From Anaerolinea sp. (lineage in GTDB: Bacteria; Chloroflexota; Anaerolineae; Aggregatilineales; UBA2796), in the NCBI GenBank assembly GCA_014879835.1, contig JACSRJ010000136.1, positions 1 to 46,557 of the forward strand: a DNA stretch of 46,557 nt. Reading direction: 5' to 3'. Below the pieces are notes generated by a model. It had not been told where the DNA came from. It did not search any database and worked only from the letters and a program-made list of their open reading frames with translations. This document shows, piece by piece, positions 35,201 through 44,000 of this stretch. The position numbers and the translations under genes were made by a program. Positions within the stretch are counted from its first letter, which is position 1. Every line of letters starts with the position of its first letter.

Positions 35201-35563
35201 GGCACAGGCGATTTTCAACTGGTCAAACACTACTTACACAAAACCGAGGGGATCGCCCCTTTTCACCTCAGGGAGTTTTATACCCCCATGGTGATAAGCT
35301 GTCTGGTCGCCTCGCTCGCAATGAAAGGGATGTATGCCCGCGCTGTAGAACTCATAAGCGGCTTTGAGGTGGGCATTACCAGTTATGTTGATCTCCCTGT
35401 GCCTACTGCATGGATCCATCATTGGGGTTGGTACAAAAGCCTGTGCGCCAAAGCCGAAAGTGCATTGGGAAGTGCGGACTTTCAAGCGGCGGTAGAACGC
35501 GGCCGTCAGTTGAGTATGGATGAGATGTCGTCCGCGGTGAAGGCTTTTATCACCTCCATGTAA
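32231..35563 (+). CDS. Ser/Thr protein kinase fused to STAND ATPase and TPR-like repeats
   Basis: Protein of 1110 residues. Kinase domain about 9-267: GAGGMG (16-21), K38 in VAIKML, HRDIKPAN (129-136, D131), DFG (149-151), and GTTAYIAPE. A linker leads to FVGREN (315-320) and a STAND/AfsR-like ATPase: P-loop APGGMGKT (341-348), Walker B LLLIMDN (418-424), and VITSREK sensor. The C-terminal ~450 residues are TPR-like helices. There is no DNA-binding domain. PknK-like multidomain kinases have this general order. It may assemble on sensing a signal through the TPRs and be set by its own kinase. ATG 32231 has GAGAAAG upstream. Confidence 0.94.
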   Translation: MTLTIAGRYQIVQKIGAGGMGNVYQGHDQRLNIPVAIKMLRSELATPEIINRFIREGEALRQLNHPNIVTLLDAVEERGEHYLIMELVEGGTLDDLLRKSFRLPIPRILNLALDLTDALTRAHRLNIIHRDIKPANVLLTKDGTPRLTDFGIAHFNNSDATQAGTVMGTTAYIAPEVLQGERADVRSDIWSLGIMLYEMVAGDHPFKATNPGTLIRAILTQPLPQLETHRPDVPVALLDLIQRMTIKEPAERIPRMRLVGLELEALLAGDSLSTVAMHTPQPPYGESSQKGRFATPSPLPSNMVRHKLPVQITPFVGRENELTELDRIIRTPSVRVLTILAPGGMGKTRLSLELANKLLHQTRSDTFLEHGCFFVDLAPLTSAENMVQAVAEAVDYSFQDDGRQPQQQILDYLREKNLLLIMDNFEHVMDGRALVQEILQEAPLVKTVITSREKLNISAETVFILEGMDFPTWETPEDALQYGAVKLFMQSAQRVRSGFALESGDLNYVSRICRMVYGAPLGILLAAAWLESLALSEIVQELNRSFDFLETEMHDLPERQRSLRAVFEYSWRLLTESEQTLFARFSLFRGGFTREAGQAITGATLRALTTLINKSLLRRDNTSGRFVIHELLRQYAEEKLIALGEVAALSSAHSHHYLGMVSQFTPRLKGLGQLAALNVIEADFENIRTAWLWACETRSEDLILSALEGLYLFLTLRNRSMDGEQLFRAARQKWPAEGTAPHLLAAKVLVRFPDGSPKESFVRGLAIAQGYGDPFEIAFCQSLLGHWVSHSEYDQAVGIPLLESGLRGFEAHGDKYYVAKVLDDLGWSHNLNMDLPNQRTVVERSLNLRREIGDQIGTANSLRNMGGASGGFFDTTGRAVGFWREAKSLCYQMNDRLGIAWNACLEASVFVFQGAFAEARALINEGYPHAKEINDPVVKGYYQILRGILEALQHEDYQSAKALIIEGYPLQAAPDFRLVTAIFGTVIVCCGTGDFQLVKHYLHKTEGIAPFHLREFYTPMVISCLVASLAMKGMYARAVELISGFEVGITSYVDLPVPTAWIHHWGWYKSLCAKAESALGSADFQAAVERGRQLSMDEMSSAVKAFITSM

Positions 35564-35568
35564 GCGGG

Positions 35569-35591
35569 GGGCTGCAAATCAATCGCAGCCC
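35569..35591. terminator. Hairpin between convergent genes
   Basis: GGGCTGC (35569-35575) pairs with GCAGCCC (35585-35591), 9-nt loop, in the 54-nt gap between the kinase stop and the moaC stop. No T-tract follows on either strand, so it is only a possible bidirectional end signal. Confidence 0.4.
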
Positions 35592-35617
35592 TGCCCATGC
35601 CTTTTGCCAATCGAAGG

Positions 35618-36052
35618 TTAGCGGGGGCGGTATTCGTAATCGCCGCTCTTGCCGCCTTTTTTGGAGAGCAGCCGGGTATACGCGATCTCAATTTCCTGCG
35701 TATGCGGTTTGAGCATGTCGTACAACGTTAAAGCGGCAAGGCTGCTTGCCGTGAGCGCCTCCATCTCAACCCCCGTCACTGCGATGGTCTTAACCAGTGC
35801 CCGCACCCGTACCCCGTCCGGCTCAAACTCGTAGGTCACATCAACCCCGGTAATGGGCAGGGGATGGCAAAAGGGAATCACTTCCCATGTCTTTTTTGCG
35901 CCCATTGCGCCGGCCACCCGCGCAATTTCGAGGGCGTCGCCCTTTTCTAAACGCCGTTCGCGGAGCATGGTTTGAATTTCCGGGGGCATCAGCAGTTTGG
36001 TTTCTGCAAGGGCCTCACGTCGGGTAGCCTGCTTGTCGGTAACGTCTTTCAT
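35618..36052 (-). CDS. moaC: Cyclic pyranopterin monophosphate synthase
   Basis: Second step of molybdenum cofactor synthesis: turns the cyclised GTP product of MoaA into cPMP. 144 residues, somewhat short at the N-terminus. Key regions: LEKGDALEIARVAGAMGAKKT (K37), IPFCHPL (58-64, H63), TGVEMEALTA (93-102), LYDM (110-113) and KGGKSG (132-137), which hold the catalytic lysines and acids. It lies 5 nt downstream of moaE; no moaA or moaD is seen in the window. Confidence 0.94.
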   Translation of the reverse strand: MKDVTDKQATRREALAETKLLMPPEIQTMLRERRLEKGDALEIARVAGAMGAKKTWEVIPFCHPLPITGVDVTYEFEPDGVRVRALVKTIAVTGVEMEALTASSLAALTLYDMLKPHTQEIEIAYTRLLSKKGGKSGDYEYRPR

Positions 36053-36057
36053 CGGCT

Positions 36058-36489
36058 CTACTCGTCCTTTTTGAGGGGCACTCCGTCCAAATAACGGCTG
36101 TCCCCGCTCACATAATGTTCTTCTTTCCAGATGGGGGCACGCTGTTTGAGTTCATCAATGGCATAACGGGAGGCAGCATAGGCCTCGGCCCGATGGGCCG
36201 CCCTGACCACTACCAACACACTCGGTTCGCCCAGCGCTAGCGCCCCGATCCGGTGCTGGATACGCACCCGCCGCGCCCCAAAACGTTGAATCGCTTCTTG
36301 TTCGATCTCCGCCAGCACTTTTTCGGCCATGCTCACATGGGCCTCGTAGCTCATGCCATTCACGGGCTGACCCTCGTTTTGATCGCGTACCGTGCCATAA
36401 AAAACGATCAGCGCGCCACTGCCGGGGTCTTCGGTCTCTTGAAGAAGCGCATTCACATCCAACGGGCTGTTCAGTATCCATCGGCTCAT
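36058..36489 (-). CDS. moaE: Molybdopterin synthase catalytic subunit
   Basis: Large subunit of molybdopterin synthase, which with MoaD inserts dithiolene sulfur into cPMP. 143 residues: GALIVFYGTVRDQNEG, LSYEAH-type segment GMSYEAHVSMA, the signature HRIGALALGEPSVLVVV, and APIWKEEHY with the catalytic lysine. It lies between the EAD-CHAT gene (18 nt upstream) and moaC (5 nt downstream), in one probable transcript. Confidence 0.94.
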   Translation of the reverse strand: MSRWILNSPLDVNALLQETEDPGSGALIVFYGTVRDQNEGQPVNGMSYEAHVSMAEKVLAEIEQEAIQRFGARRVRIQHRIGALALGEPSVLVVVRAAHRAEAYAASRYAIDELKQRAPIWKEEHYVSGDSRYLDGVPLKKDE

Positions 36490-36507
36490 AGGCTTGTTTT
36501 ATTCCCT

Positions 36508-37482
36508 TCAGGCAAACTTGATCGACCTCGCATCCACCCCTTCGCGGCAGATCAGGTGTGGCGCAGCCCCGTCGGGCAGCCCCTGACGACGAATCAGGTT
36601 GACCCCCAACCGGAAGGCCGTGAGGATGTCCTCGCCATAGCCCAATCCCTGATAAAAGGCGCTGGCAAAAGCGATGGCCGCGCTGTCCCCGATCTCTTGA
36701 GACATGCCCACCACTGCTTCAATGGCTTGCGCGATCCCCCGCGCCTGCGCCTCTGAGAGGCAGGCGTTGAGCACCACACACCGGATGTTCTTGCGCAGAA
36801 TCTCGAATAAGTCCGAGAGCGCTTCAGGCGGCACCAATGAGGCGCGCCCGGTGTGATCCTCAAGCACGATTCCTTCTGTACTGCCATGCCCCGAAAAATG
36901 GACGATGTGAGGTTTGTGGCGCAGCAGCAGCTCCTGAAGATCATCAACCTGCACTGCTAAACCGATCTCCAGTTTGAACTTGTCTCGGTAGTCGGACTTG
37001 CGCAAGTTCTCATCAATGGCCCGATATTCTTGATCCGAACGCAGTCGATCCTGATCCGTTGGGCTGGCCGCCAGAAAGAGGATCACGATCTTATCGGTTC
37101 CGCCGCCAGCAGCGGACTCTACCGCTCTGGTCGGGGTCGGCGGATGGGGAGGTGTGCCCGCGGGCTGAGTCAAAGGTGGCAGCCCCAACAGACGACGTAC
37201 AAAGCTGCGATCCCCGACTCCTAACTGTGCGGGATCATCGGCCCACCGGAGCAGGCTGAACAAGGCCGGTTCGTTGGTCGCTTCCATCGTCCCGTACTGC
37301 TCAAGCTGGCTTACCAACAAGCCCACAAATACTTCAGTCGCAAGGGAGAAGTTGACGCGGGGGATGAAGATCTCCAACCCCGCCGCGTTCAGTACTGACC
37401 TTCGCCCATCTACGTCCTGAAATGGCGGCATTTTGCTAAGAAGATCAATTAACTTGCGCCGATCCTCAAGGTTGAGCGGCAT
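36508..37482 (-). CDS. EAD-CHAT caspase-like protease
   Basis: Protein of 324 residues. The N-terminal ~100 residues look like an effector-associated adaptor domain: LEDRRKLIDLLSKMPPFQDV, then RRSVLNAAGLE. A Pro/Thr-rich linker (about 103-128) leads to a CHAT domain starting with KIVILFLAASPTDQDRLRSD. The catalytic dyad is H199 in VHFSGHGS and C241 in VVLNACLS, so it should be active. In related proteins the adaptor recruits the protease to a partner with the same adaptor; no such partner is visible here. ATG 37482 has AAGGGGG with 4-nt spacing; the frame opens at 37503. Confidence 0.9.
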   Translation of the reverse strand: MPLNLEDRRKLIDLLSKMPPFQDVDGRRSVLNAAGLEIFIPRVNFSLATEVFVGLLVSQLEQYGTMEATNEPALFSLLRWADDPAQLGVGDRSFVRRLLGLPPLTQPAGTPPHPPTPTRAVESAAGGGTDKIVILFLAASPTDQDRLRSDQEYRAIDENLRKSDYRDKFKLEIGLAVQVDDLQELLLRHKPHIVHFSGHGSTEGIVLEDHTGRASLVPPEALSDLFEILRKNIRCVVLNACLSEAQARGIAQAIEAVVGMSQEIGDSAAIAFASAFYQGLGYGEDILTAFRLGVNLIRRQGLPDGAAPHLICREGVDARSIKFA

Positions 37483-37542
37483 GAATCCCCCTTCTGGGTG
37501 CAACCAATGTGCTGCTTGAGCGATTCTATCGGGCGTTTGCCT

Positions 37543-37590
37543 TACGCTGAGCGTAGGTTTTGCGCTGTCTGCTCATTATTCAAGTATAAT
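37543..37590 (+). promoter_or_regulatory. Palindrome and -10 box before the L,D-transpeptidase gene
   Basis: A perfect 13-bp palindrome TACGCTGAGCGTA (37543-37555) lies between the divergent CHAT and transpeptidase genes. TATAAT is at 37585-37590; the nearest -35-like TTGCGC (37560-37565) is 19 nt away, so the promoter is tentative. Confidence 0.45.
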
Positions 37591-37624
37591 TCGTACAAAT
37601 GTAGAACCAAAACGGGAGAAGGTT

Positions 37625-38689
37625 ATGCTCCGACGGGCGCTTATCATCCTTGCTATCATGGGATTATCTGGGCTTCTGCCGGGTGCAGTCATGGCTCAGG
37701 ATGGGTCACAGCATACGGTCGCACCGGGGGAAACCCTGTTTCGGATCGCGCTGCGTTATGGGGTCACCGTGGATGCCCTCGCAAGCGCCAATGGGATCAC
37801 CAATACCGCCCGGATTTTTGCAGGGCAGGTCTTAACCATCCCCGGACAAGTATCCACGCAGCCAACTGTTCAGCAGCCTGCCCCAGCAGCGGCCGCGCCA
37901 GTAGCGGCTGCCCCAGAAAATGGCTCCTACACGGTTCAAGCAGGCGACACCCTCAACAAGATCGCCCGCCGCTATAACCTGACCTTGGCTGCGTTGATGG
38001 GTGCAAATGGTATCGTCAACGCCGATCTGATCAGCGTGGGGCAGGTGCTGGTGATTCCGGGGGCAGGGCCGGCCCAGCCTGCGGCCGGCGCTAATGCGTC
38101 AGCCGCACCCGCCGCGGCTGCGGCTGATCAACCTCTCAAAACCCATGTGGTCGCACGGGGGGAAGGGTTGGTCAAGATCGCCCAAAAGTATGGGGTCACA
38201 TGGCAGGCGGTGGCAGCCCTGAACGAACTGCCTGATCCCAACTTGATTTATGTGGGCATGGTGCTGAAAATTCCCAAAGTTGATCCCAATGCGGCTGCGG
38301 GCGGTACAGTCTCAAACCCACCTGCGGTAACTGATTCGGGCAAACTGATCTTCGTCAAACTGAGCGAACAGCGGGTGTACTTTTACGAAAACGGGCAGTT
38401 AGTGCGCAGTGTGCTGGTATCCACTGGGCTGCCGGGGACACCTACGGTCACTGGGGACTTTCGTATCTATCTGCGCTACAAAGCCCAAACCATGTCCGGG
38501 CCGGGGTATTATTTGCCGAATGTGCCTTATGTGATGTACTTCCATCTGGGGTATGGGCTTCATGGAACCTATTGGCACAGCAATTGGGGGCATCCCATGA
38601 GTCACGGTTGCGTGAACATGCCTACCGATCAGGCTCAGTGGTTGTATAACTGGTCAACCATCGGCACCCCGGTACGGGTGCGCTGGTAA
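37625..38689 (+). CDS. Triple LysM-domain L,D-transpeptidase
   Basis: Secreted cell-wall protein of 354 residues. Signal peptide 1-24 (AVMAQ). Three LysM repeats at about 30-73, 102-145 and 173-217, separated by Ala/Pro-rich linkers; they bind peptidoglycan. YkuD domain about 240-354 with H313, then HPMSHGCVNMP (323-333), catalytic C329. It would cross-link 3-3 peptide stems or attach proteins to the wall, or act as a carboxypeptidase. The ribosome site GGGAGAAGG precedes the ATG. The next gene follows 13 nt later. Confidence 0.93.
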   Translation: MLRRALIILAIMGLSGLLPGAVMAQDGSQHTVAPGETLFRIALRYGVTVDALASANGITNTARIFAGQVLTIPGQVSTQPTVQQPAPAAAAPVAAAPENGSYTVQAGDTLNKIARRYNLTLAALMGANGIVNADLISVGQVLVIPGAGPAQPAAGANASAAPAAAAADQPLKTHVVARGEGLVKIAQKYGVTWQAVAALNELPDPNLIYVGMVLKIPKVDPNAAAGGTVSNPPAVTDSGKLIFVKLSEQRVYFYENGQLVRSVLVSTGLPGTPTVTGDFRIYLRYKAQTMSGPGYYLPNVPYVMYFHLGYGLHGTYWHSNWGHPMSHGCVNMPTDQAQWLYNWSTIGTPVRVRW

Positions 38690-38702
38690 GGTTGGGGGGA
38701 TC

Positions 38703-39158
38703 ATGTCTGAAAGCCCGCTGGAGATCGTGGCCGCACGCATTCGGGATCGGTACAGTAACCCTGCCCGCCACGCCTATACTTACCTCTTTCGCCTAGTGCC
38801 GGGCACACTCTCGATGAGCCTCGTACCCGCTCTAGAAGCGGTGATGAGCGCATGGGTGGATGAGGGTCAGGGGCTGCTGCCCCTATCGCCCCCTGAGGCG
38901 GTGGGTTTGTGCGCTGCGGCAGCCCAGACCAAACCCCATGAGCGCCCACCTACAACCCTTACCCCACACCAACGGAAACAGATGATGGCCCGGGTGATCA
39001 CCTTTACGGTGGAGATGCCTAACCCGGATCAAGTGGATGTGCAGCTTTGGAGTCGGGCTTTGGGCTTCAGCCCCAAAGGGGATCGTCAAGCGCATGAAAT
39101 CTGGAAGCGTGCCGCCGGTGATTTCTGGTACAGCGCTTATCGTCCCGATGATGATTGA
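38703..39158 (+). CDS. Hypothetical protein
   Basis: Protein of 151 residues, not recognised. No signal peptide or membrane helix; mixed composition with an acidic end (RPDDD). It starts 13 nt after the transpeptidase with a GGTTGGGGG site, so it is probably cotranscribed with it, and it is followed by a terminator. Confidence 0.7.
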   Translation: MSESPLEIVAARIRDRYSNPARHAYTYLFRLVPGTLSMSLVPALEAVMSAWVDEGQGLLPLSPPEAVGLCAAAAQTKPHERPPTTLTPHQRKQMMARVITFTVEMPNPDQVDVQLWSRALGFSPKGDRQAHEIWKRAAGDFWYSAYRPDDD

Positions 39159-39161
39159 GGC

Positions 39162-39177
39162 TGGGGTTGTGGGGAAC
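39162..39177. repeat. Copy of a 16-nt intergenic motif
   Basis: TGGGGTTGTGGGGAAC occurs here and, identically, at 47-62. A related TTGTGGGGGAAC is at 30851-30862. All lie outside genes. The rest of the gap 39216-39326 shows nothing clear. Confidence 0.5.
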
Positions 39178-39186
39178 CTCTTGGAG

Positions 39187-39215
39187 GGGCAGCCACACGG
39201 GCTGCCCGATTTTTT
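39187..39215 (+). terminator. Intrinsic terminator of the transpeptidase operon
   Basis: Stem GGGCAGCC (39187-39194) / GGCTGCCC (39200-39207), 5-nt loop, followed by GATTTTTT. It lies about 30 nt past the stop of the hypothetical gene. Confidence 0.88.
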
Positions 39216-39326
39216 GCCCTGACGCGCCGGGTGACCATGTGGGGCACCCTACGAAACCGCGCCTCAGACGGTCAGGGGTTGCCAGCCCGCCGCAGACTCT
39301 AGCCCACAGCAGGCATACAAAGCAGA

Positions 39327-41057
39327 TTACTTTTTGACCACCAGATGATTGCCCACCGCCAGCGCGTCCATTTTGGTGCGCATGAAGCAGTCAATGGCTT
39401 CTTCTGGGGTGCGCACAATCGGCTCATTTTCATTAAATGAAGTGTTCAACACCACTGGCGTTCCCGTTTGTTCCCCAAAAGCACTGATGAGTGCATGGTA
39501 CAAGGGTGCGTGAGCCTTATCCACCGTCTGCAAGCGCCCCGTACCATCCACATGGGTTACCGCCGGGATTTCAGGCTGCTTTTGGGGCAGCACCCCATAG
39601 ACCTTGATCATAAAAGGATCGGGATACTGCTGATCAAAATATTCGCCGGTGCGTTCAAGCAGGATTGACGGCGCAAAGGGACGGAACGGCTCCCGATGTT
39701 TGATTCGGGCGTTGAGGATGTCTTTCATATCACCCCGGCGTGGGTCTGCCAGAATCGAGCGGTTACCCAACGCCCGCGGCCCCCATTCCATCCGACCCTG
39801 AAACCACCCCACTACATTACCTTCCGCAATCAGGGACGCTGCCCGTTTCACAAGGGCGCTTTCCTCAAGGTTTTGGTAACTTAACCCCGCCTTGTCAAGC
39901 GCCTTTTGGATCGCATTGTTGTCATAGTGAGAACCCGTGTAGGCGTCGTTCATTTCAAAGGTGCGCGGTTTGCCCAAGACCTGATGATAGAGGTAGTAAC
40001 ATACCCCCAAGGCTGTACCTGCATCCCCAGCGGCTGGATGGATGTAAATGTCCTCAAAGTCAGTGTGGGGCAGAATCTTACCGTTAAAAGCGCTGTTCAG
40101 CGCCACCCCACCCGCCATCACCAGCGCCTTCTTGCCTGTTTCGCGGGAGAGTTTGCGCACAAGGGCAAATTCAGCTTCTTCAAGCATCGCCTGAAGGGCC
40201 GCTGCCACATCCTGATGGCGTTCGGTGATCTCAGTGCGAGGTTCGCGGGGTTCCCCCAAAAGCGCTGCCAGCTTGGGTGAAAAGAGCATCCCAATGGTAG
40301 GTTCGCCCCCTTCCCATGTCATCGAGGCCCCTTCGGCATGATGCACAAAATAATCCAGATCAAGATCAAAAGTACCGTCCCGATGCAGGCGCACCAGTTT
40401 ACGCATAGTGTTTAGGTGGCGTTCTGGGTTGCCGTAGGGCGCAAGCCCCATGACCTTCCCCTCATCCCCGTATTTGGGGAAACCAAGCCACTGGCTCACT
40501 GCGGTGTAAAAAATGCCCAGCGAGTGGGGGAAGTTGATTTCGCTGTCCACTTCAAGCCGGTTATCCAAGCCAGTGCCCCACATGGTGGTCACAAAGTCAC
40601 CAGCCCCGTCAACGGAGAGGATCGCCGCATCGCGGAAGGGGGACACAAAAAAGGCGCTGGCCATGTGCGCCCGATGGTGTTCCACATTATGGAACTCAGC
40701 CCGCGTCTGGTCAGGGCTGATGCCCATGTGCTCACAAAAGACGCTTTTGAGGCTGGTCACCTTGAGGACGTTTTTGAGCCGATCCGTAACCAGACTCAGG
40801 CTGGGACGGCGGCGGAAGGCATACAAGGCCATTTTGAACAAGCGTGCATTGGGTTTGCGGGAGATACCCACATGATCAAGATCCCCAAACCCGATGCCGC
40901 CTTCTTCAAGCACAAACTGGATCGCCTGAACCGGGAATCCAGCCCAGTACTTGATCCGGTTAAAACGTTCTTCTTCCGCGGCCGCAATGAGCTGTCCATC
41001 ACGGATCAAGCACGCGGACGCGCCTCCGTGAAAGGCGTTAATTCCTAGGATGTACAT
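39327..41057 (-). CDS. NodU/CmcH-family carbamoyltransferase
   Basis: Protein of 576 residues. It transfers a carbamoyl group, made through a carbamoyl-adenylate-type step, to a hydroxyl of a sugar or natural product. N-terminal ASKHA-like (Kae1-like) domain: ILGINAFHGGASACLI, EHHRAHMASAFF (carbamoyl-site histidines), LSVDGAGDFVTT, and GGVALN. The C-terminal part has the YrdC-like finish (MEWGPRALGNRSILADPR, PFAPSILLE, and VVLNTSFNENEPIV). Acceptor unknown; no natural-product genes are adjacent. It lies 13 nt below the DUF4062-STAND gene on the same strand. Confidence 0.93.
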   Translation of the reverse strand: MYILGINAFHGGASACLIRDGQLIAAAEEERFNRIKYWAGFPVQAIQFVLEEGGIGFGDLDHVGISRKPNARLFKMALYAFRRRPSLSLVTDRLKNVLKVTSLKSVFCEHMGISPDQTRAEFHNVEHHRAHMASAFFVSPFRDAAILSVDGAGDFVTTMWGTGLDNRLEVDSEINFPHSLGIFYTAVSQWLGFPKYGDEGKVMGLAPYGNPERHLNTMRKLVRLHRDGTFDLDLDYFVHHAEGASMTWEGGEPTIGMLFSPKLAALLGEPREPRTEITERHQDVAAALQAMLEEAEFALVRKLSRETGKKALVMAGGVALNSAFNGKILPHTDFEDIYIHPAAGDAGTALGVCYYLYHQVLGKPRTFEMNDAYTGSHYDNNAIQKALDKAGLSYQNLEESALVKRAASLIAEGNVVGWFQGRMEWGPRALGNRSILADPRRGDMKDILNARIKHREPFRPFAPSILLERTGEYFDQQYPDPFMIKVYGVLPQKQPEIPAVTHVDGTGRLQTVDKAHAPLYHALISAFGEQTGTPVVLNTSFNENEPIVRTPEEAIDCFMRTKMDALAVGNHLVVKK

Positions 41058-41070
41058 AACTGGCTAACTG

Positions 41071-44000
41071 TTAACTCCGTGGTGTCGTTGATCGTTCGGC
41101 GCGTAGTTTGTCGATGAAAGCGCGAATGCCCGCCTCATGTGGAATTTTATCCAATGTGGACGGATCAAAAACGGGCAGTTCCGGTTCCGGGACGCCCAAC
41201 GCTTCCAAAACGCGCTTGGCCAATTGTAACTCCCACCAGAAGGTATAGGGATGCCCATCTGCCCAAGCCATCCGATAGGCTTCAAGCGCGGCAGATTTTG
41301 CCCGTCCCTTATCGCCCAGCGCGAAGAATACATTGGCCGCAGCAGCAGTGGCCGCGCCTTTGGCCAGAGAAGCCCGGGCTGCATCCGCTTTGCCTTGCCC
41401 TGCCTGCGCCCGCGCCAAGCCCCCCAGATACGAAGCGGTTGACCCCCCCTGCTGAGGGGCTAGATCAAGGGCGGCTCTGAAGAACTGTTCAGCGGCGTCC
41501 GGGCGTCCGGTCTGAAGGGCGCTCTCGCCCCACAGGGCATAAATAGCGCGCTGTTCTGCAACGGATTTGCTTTGGTTGGCTAATTCCAAGGCAAGGGTCA
41601 GCGCGGTGGTTGGGTCTTTGAGCTGACAAACCAGCATCTTGGCATAAATCCGTTCGGCAGTCGCCTGACGAGCAGGGCTGCGGAATTGGGCGGGAATATC
41701 GTTGAAGGATCGGTAGGCGGCTTCTGCAGGCTCCCATTGCCCATTATCAACGTAACTCTTCAGCAGGAACAAATGCGCCACCGCGAGGGTTTCCATATCC
41801 CCAAGCGCCTCCGCTAGATCACGGGACATCTCAAAGACCTGAATCTTGAGGGCCATCTTGTGATCATCCCGAAGCAGCCCCGCATAATGGATCAAAGCTG
41901 CGGTAAGGCTGGGGGCGTCGTCCTCCTGAATAAATATGCCCAAGGTAACCCCTAACAAAGCAAGGGCTTCACTGGTGCTCCCGATATACCCCAAGACAAG
42001 GGCCATTTCGTTGGCAAAATAGGCTTGATCACGGGCCGACACAAGAGCGGGCGCGGACGTTAAACCGTTAGGGAATAATGGGCGCAGCAGTTCAATGGTC
42101 AGATAGGGTGAGGCAAGCTGAACCCGCATCGCTTTGCCTAGATGGGCCCGATAGTGATCTGAGGCTGCATCCAACTGACCATCAGCGATCAGGATGTGAT
42201 AAATCTCAAGGGCTGCGTGGAGATCGCTAAAATCCCGGATGGACGTCTCCTGAGGCAGGCGTTCATAATACAAACGGGTGCGGGCAAAAGCAGTGCGGCG
42301 GTGCTCTGGGCTAAGCCGGGCATAAATCTCGCCTCTGGTCATAGGATGAATGTCTACTCGGTTGTTGGCGTCGTTCCAACGCGCCAACCGCCGTCGTGAC
42401 AGCCCCCGAATGGCTTCAACGATCTTGGGTAGGGATTCGTTGACCGCATTTTCTCGATCTCGAAGTTTCTGCTGATATTCGTCCCATATGGGCTTTAACT
42501 CCCCATAATCGGACTGCCATCGGCGGGGGGCAGCCATTTTAGGCGGGGGCAGTGGTACAAAGGGAGTCGCGGTGTGGATCGCTGCGAAGTTAACTGGAAA
42601 GCGGAACGTGGCCAACTGCTCTAAGACCAGCCGTTGGGAATCGGGCAGAATGCGGTAGATCAAATCGTATAATGCTGCCCGACGCTCATGAGTGCCCATC
42701 GCATTGAGTCGTTCCGCGTGGGCACTGATCCATTCATCCAACCGGCCACCCCGATCCGCGCTGATATGCCCGGCCAACAGCCGCAGCAAATGAGGATTCC
42801 CACCTAACAGCTTGACCACTTCAAGGACGCGCTCCCCACGCGCCCCTAGAAGTTCCAGCAGGGCGGATCCGTCGGCGACACTCAACCCTTCAAGGCGCAG
42901 TTCCTGAACATTGGGCAAAAGGATCAAATTGCGGGCGACGGTACGCGAGGCCAACAGCACTTTGGAGGGCGAACACAACGCTAACTGCCCTAAAAAGAGC
43001 TTTACTGAGGGATCAATCGAGCGGCGGTTAGCGTTCTCATGGATAGACTCATCAAGGGTGAGTTTCTGGAACTCGGTCATGAATGGCGCATCGGAGCGGA
43101 AATAAGCGCCCAACCAACGTTCAACCCCATCAATGACCAACAGATGTGGGTGTTTTTTGAGGGCTGCCAGAAGCTGTTTTTCGCGGTCAGAAGGGCTGAT
43201 CTGGTTGACCGTTTCAGGACTCAGATCATTCACATAAGCAAGGGCCCGGCGGGTGAAGTTCGTCAAGCCGCCATCCGTCTCGTGGACACGCCACCAAATC
43301 AGGCCCGCAAAGTGTTCAGCCCGTACCGCATACTGGAAGGTCTCCCATGCGAGTGCAGTTTTACCGATCCCGCCGCCGCCAGTGATCACCATCACAGGGT
43401 AGGATTCGGCAAACATCCATTCAGACAGGCGTTTGAGCGCCCCTTCACGCCCTAAGAGGGCCGCCCGTTCCCCGTATGGGTGCGCGATGTAAGGGATGGG
43501 TGGACGAGGGGTATCGCTGCTGTTGGCCACATGAACACCCATCGGGGTGAGCAGGGATTTCATATCTGGCAGGGGTGAGATGGGCTGAGTTGGTTCGGTT
43601 GACTCGGCGCTTTCTACCGCCTCAATCACAAATTTATGAGGATCAGTCGGACGGTTATCGCCCTCTACCTCCACAATTACCGGGGGCATATTGGAGGCTG
43701 TTTTTGTGGTAGTCGGCTCAACGGGGGCGGGGACGACGGTGGCTGTTTCAAGGGTGGTTGTTTCAACTTTGGAAATGGTGTCTTCAAAAGCATCCGCCGG
43801 GGCAGTCTCGGCGACGGTCAGCGGCACCTCGCCCTCAGCCTGTGGGTCTGTCCGGTAAAGACTCAGAAGCGGTTGGCTAATAGTCTCATCTTTGGTCGGG
43901 ATCACCTCTGGCGGCGGCGGGGTATTGATGGCTGGTGTGGGCGCCGGAGGGGCATGTTTGGCTTCCACCGTCACCGGGGCAGAAGCCGACTCAGCCATTG

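Noticed and set aside
37861-38120. Repeats in the LysM gene as a CRISPR-like or tandem-repeat array
   Set aside because: They are Ala/Pro linkers and diverged LysM domains within one coding frame; no spacer-repeat pattern exists here or elsewhere in the window.
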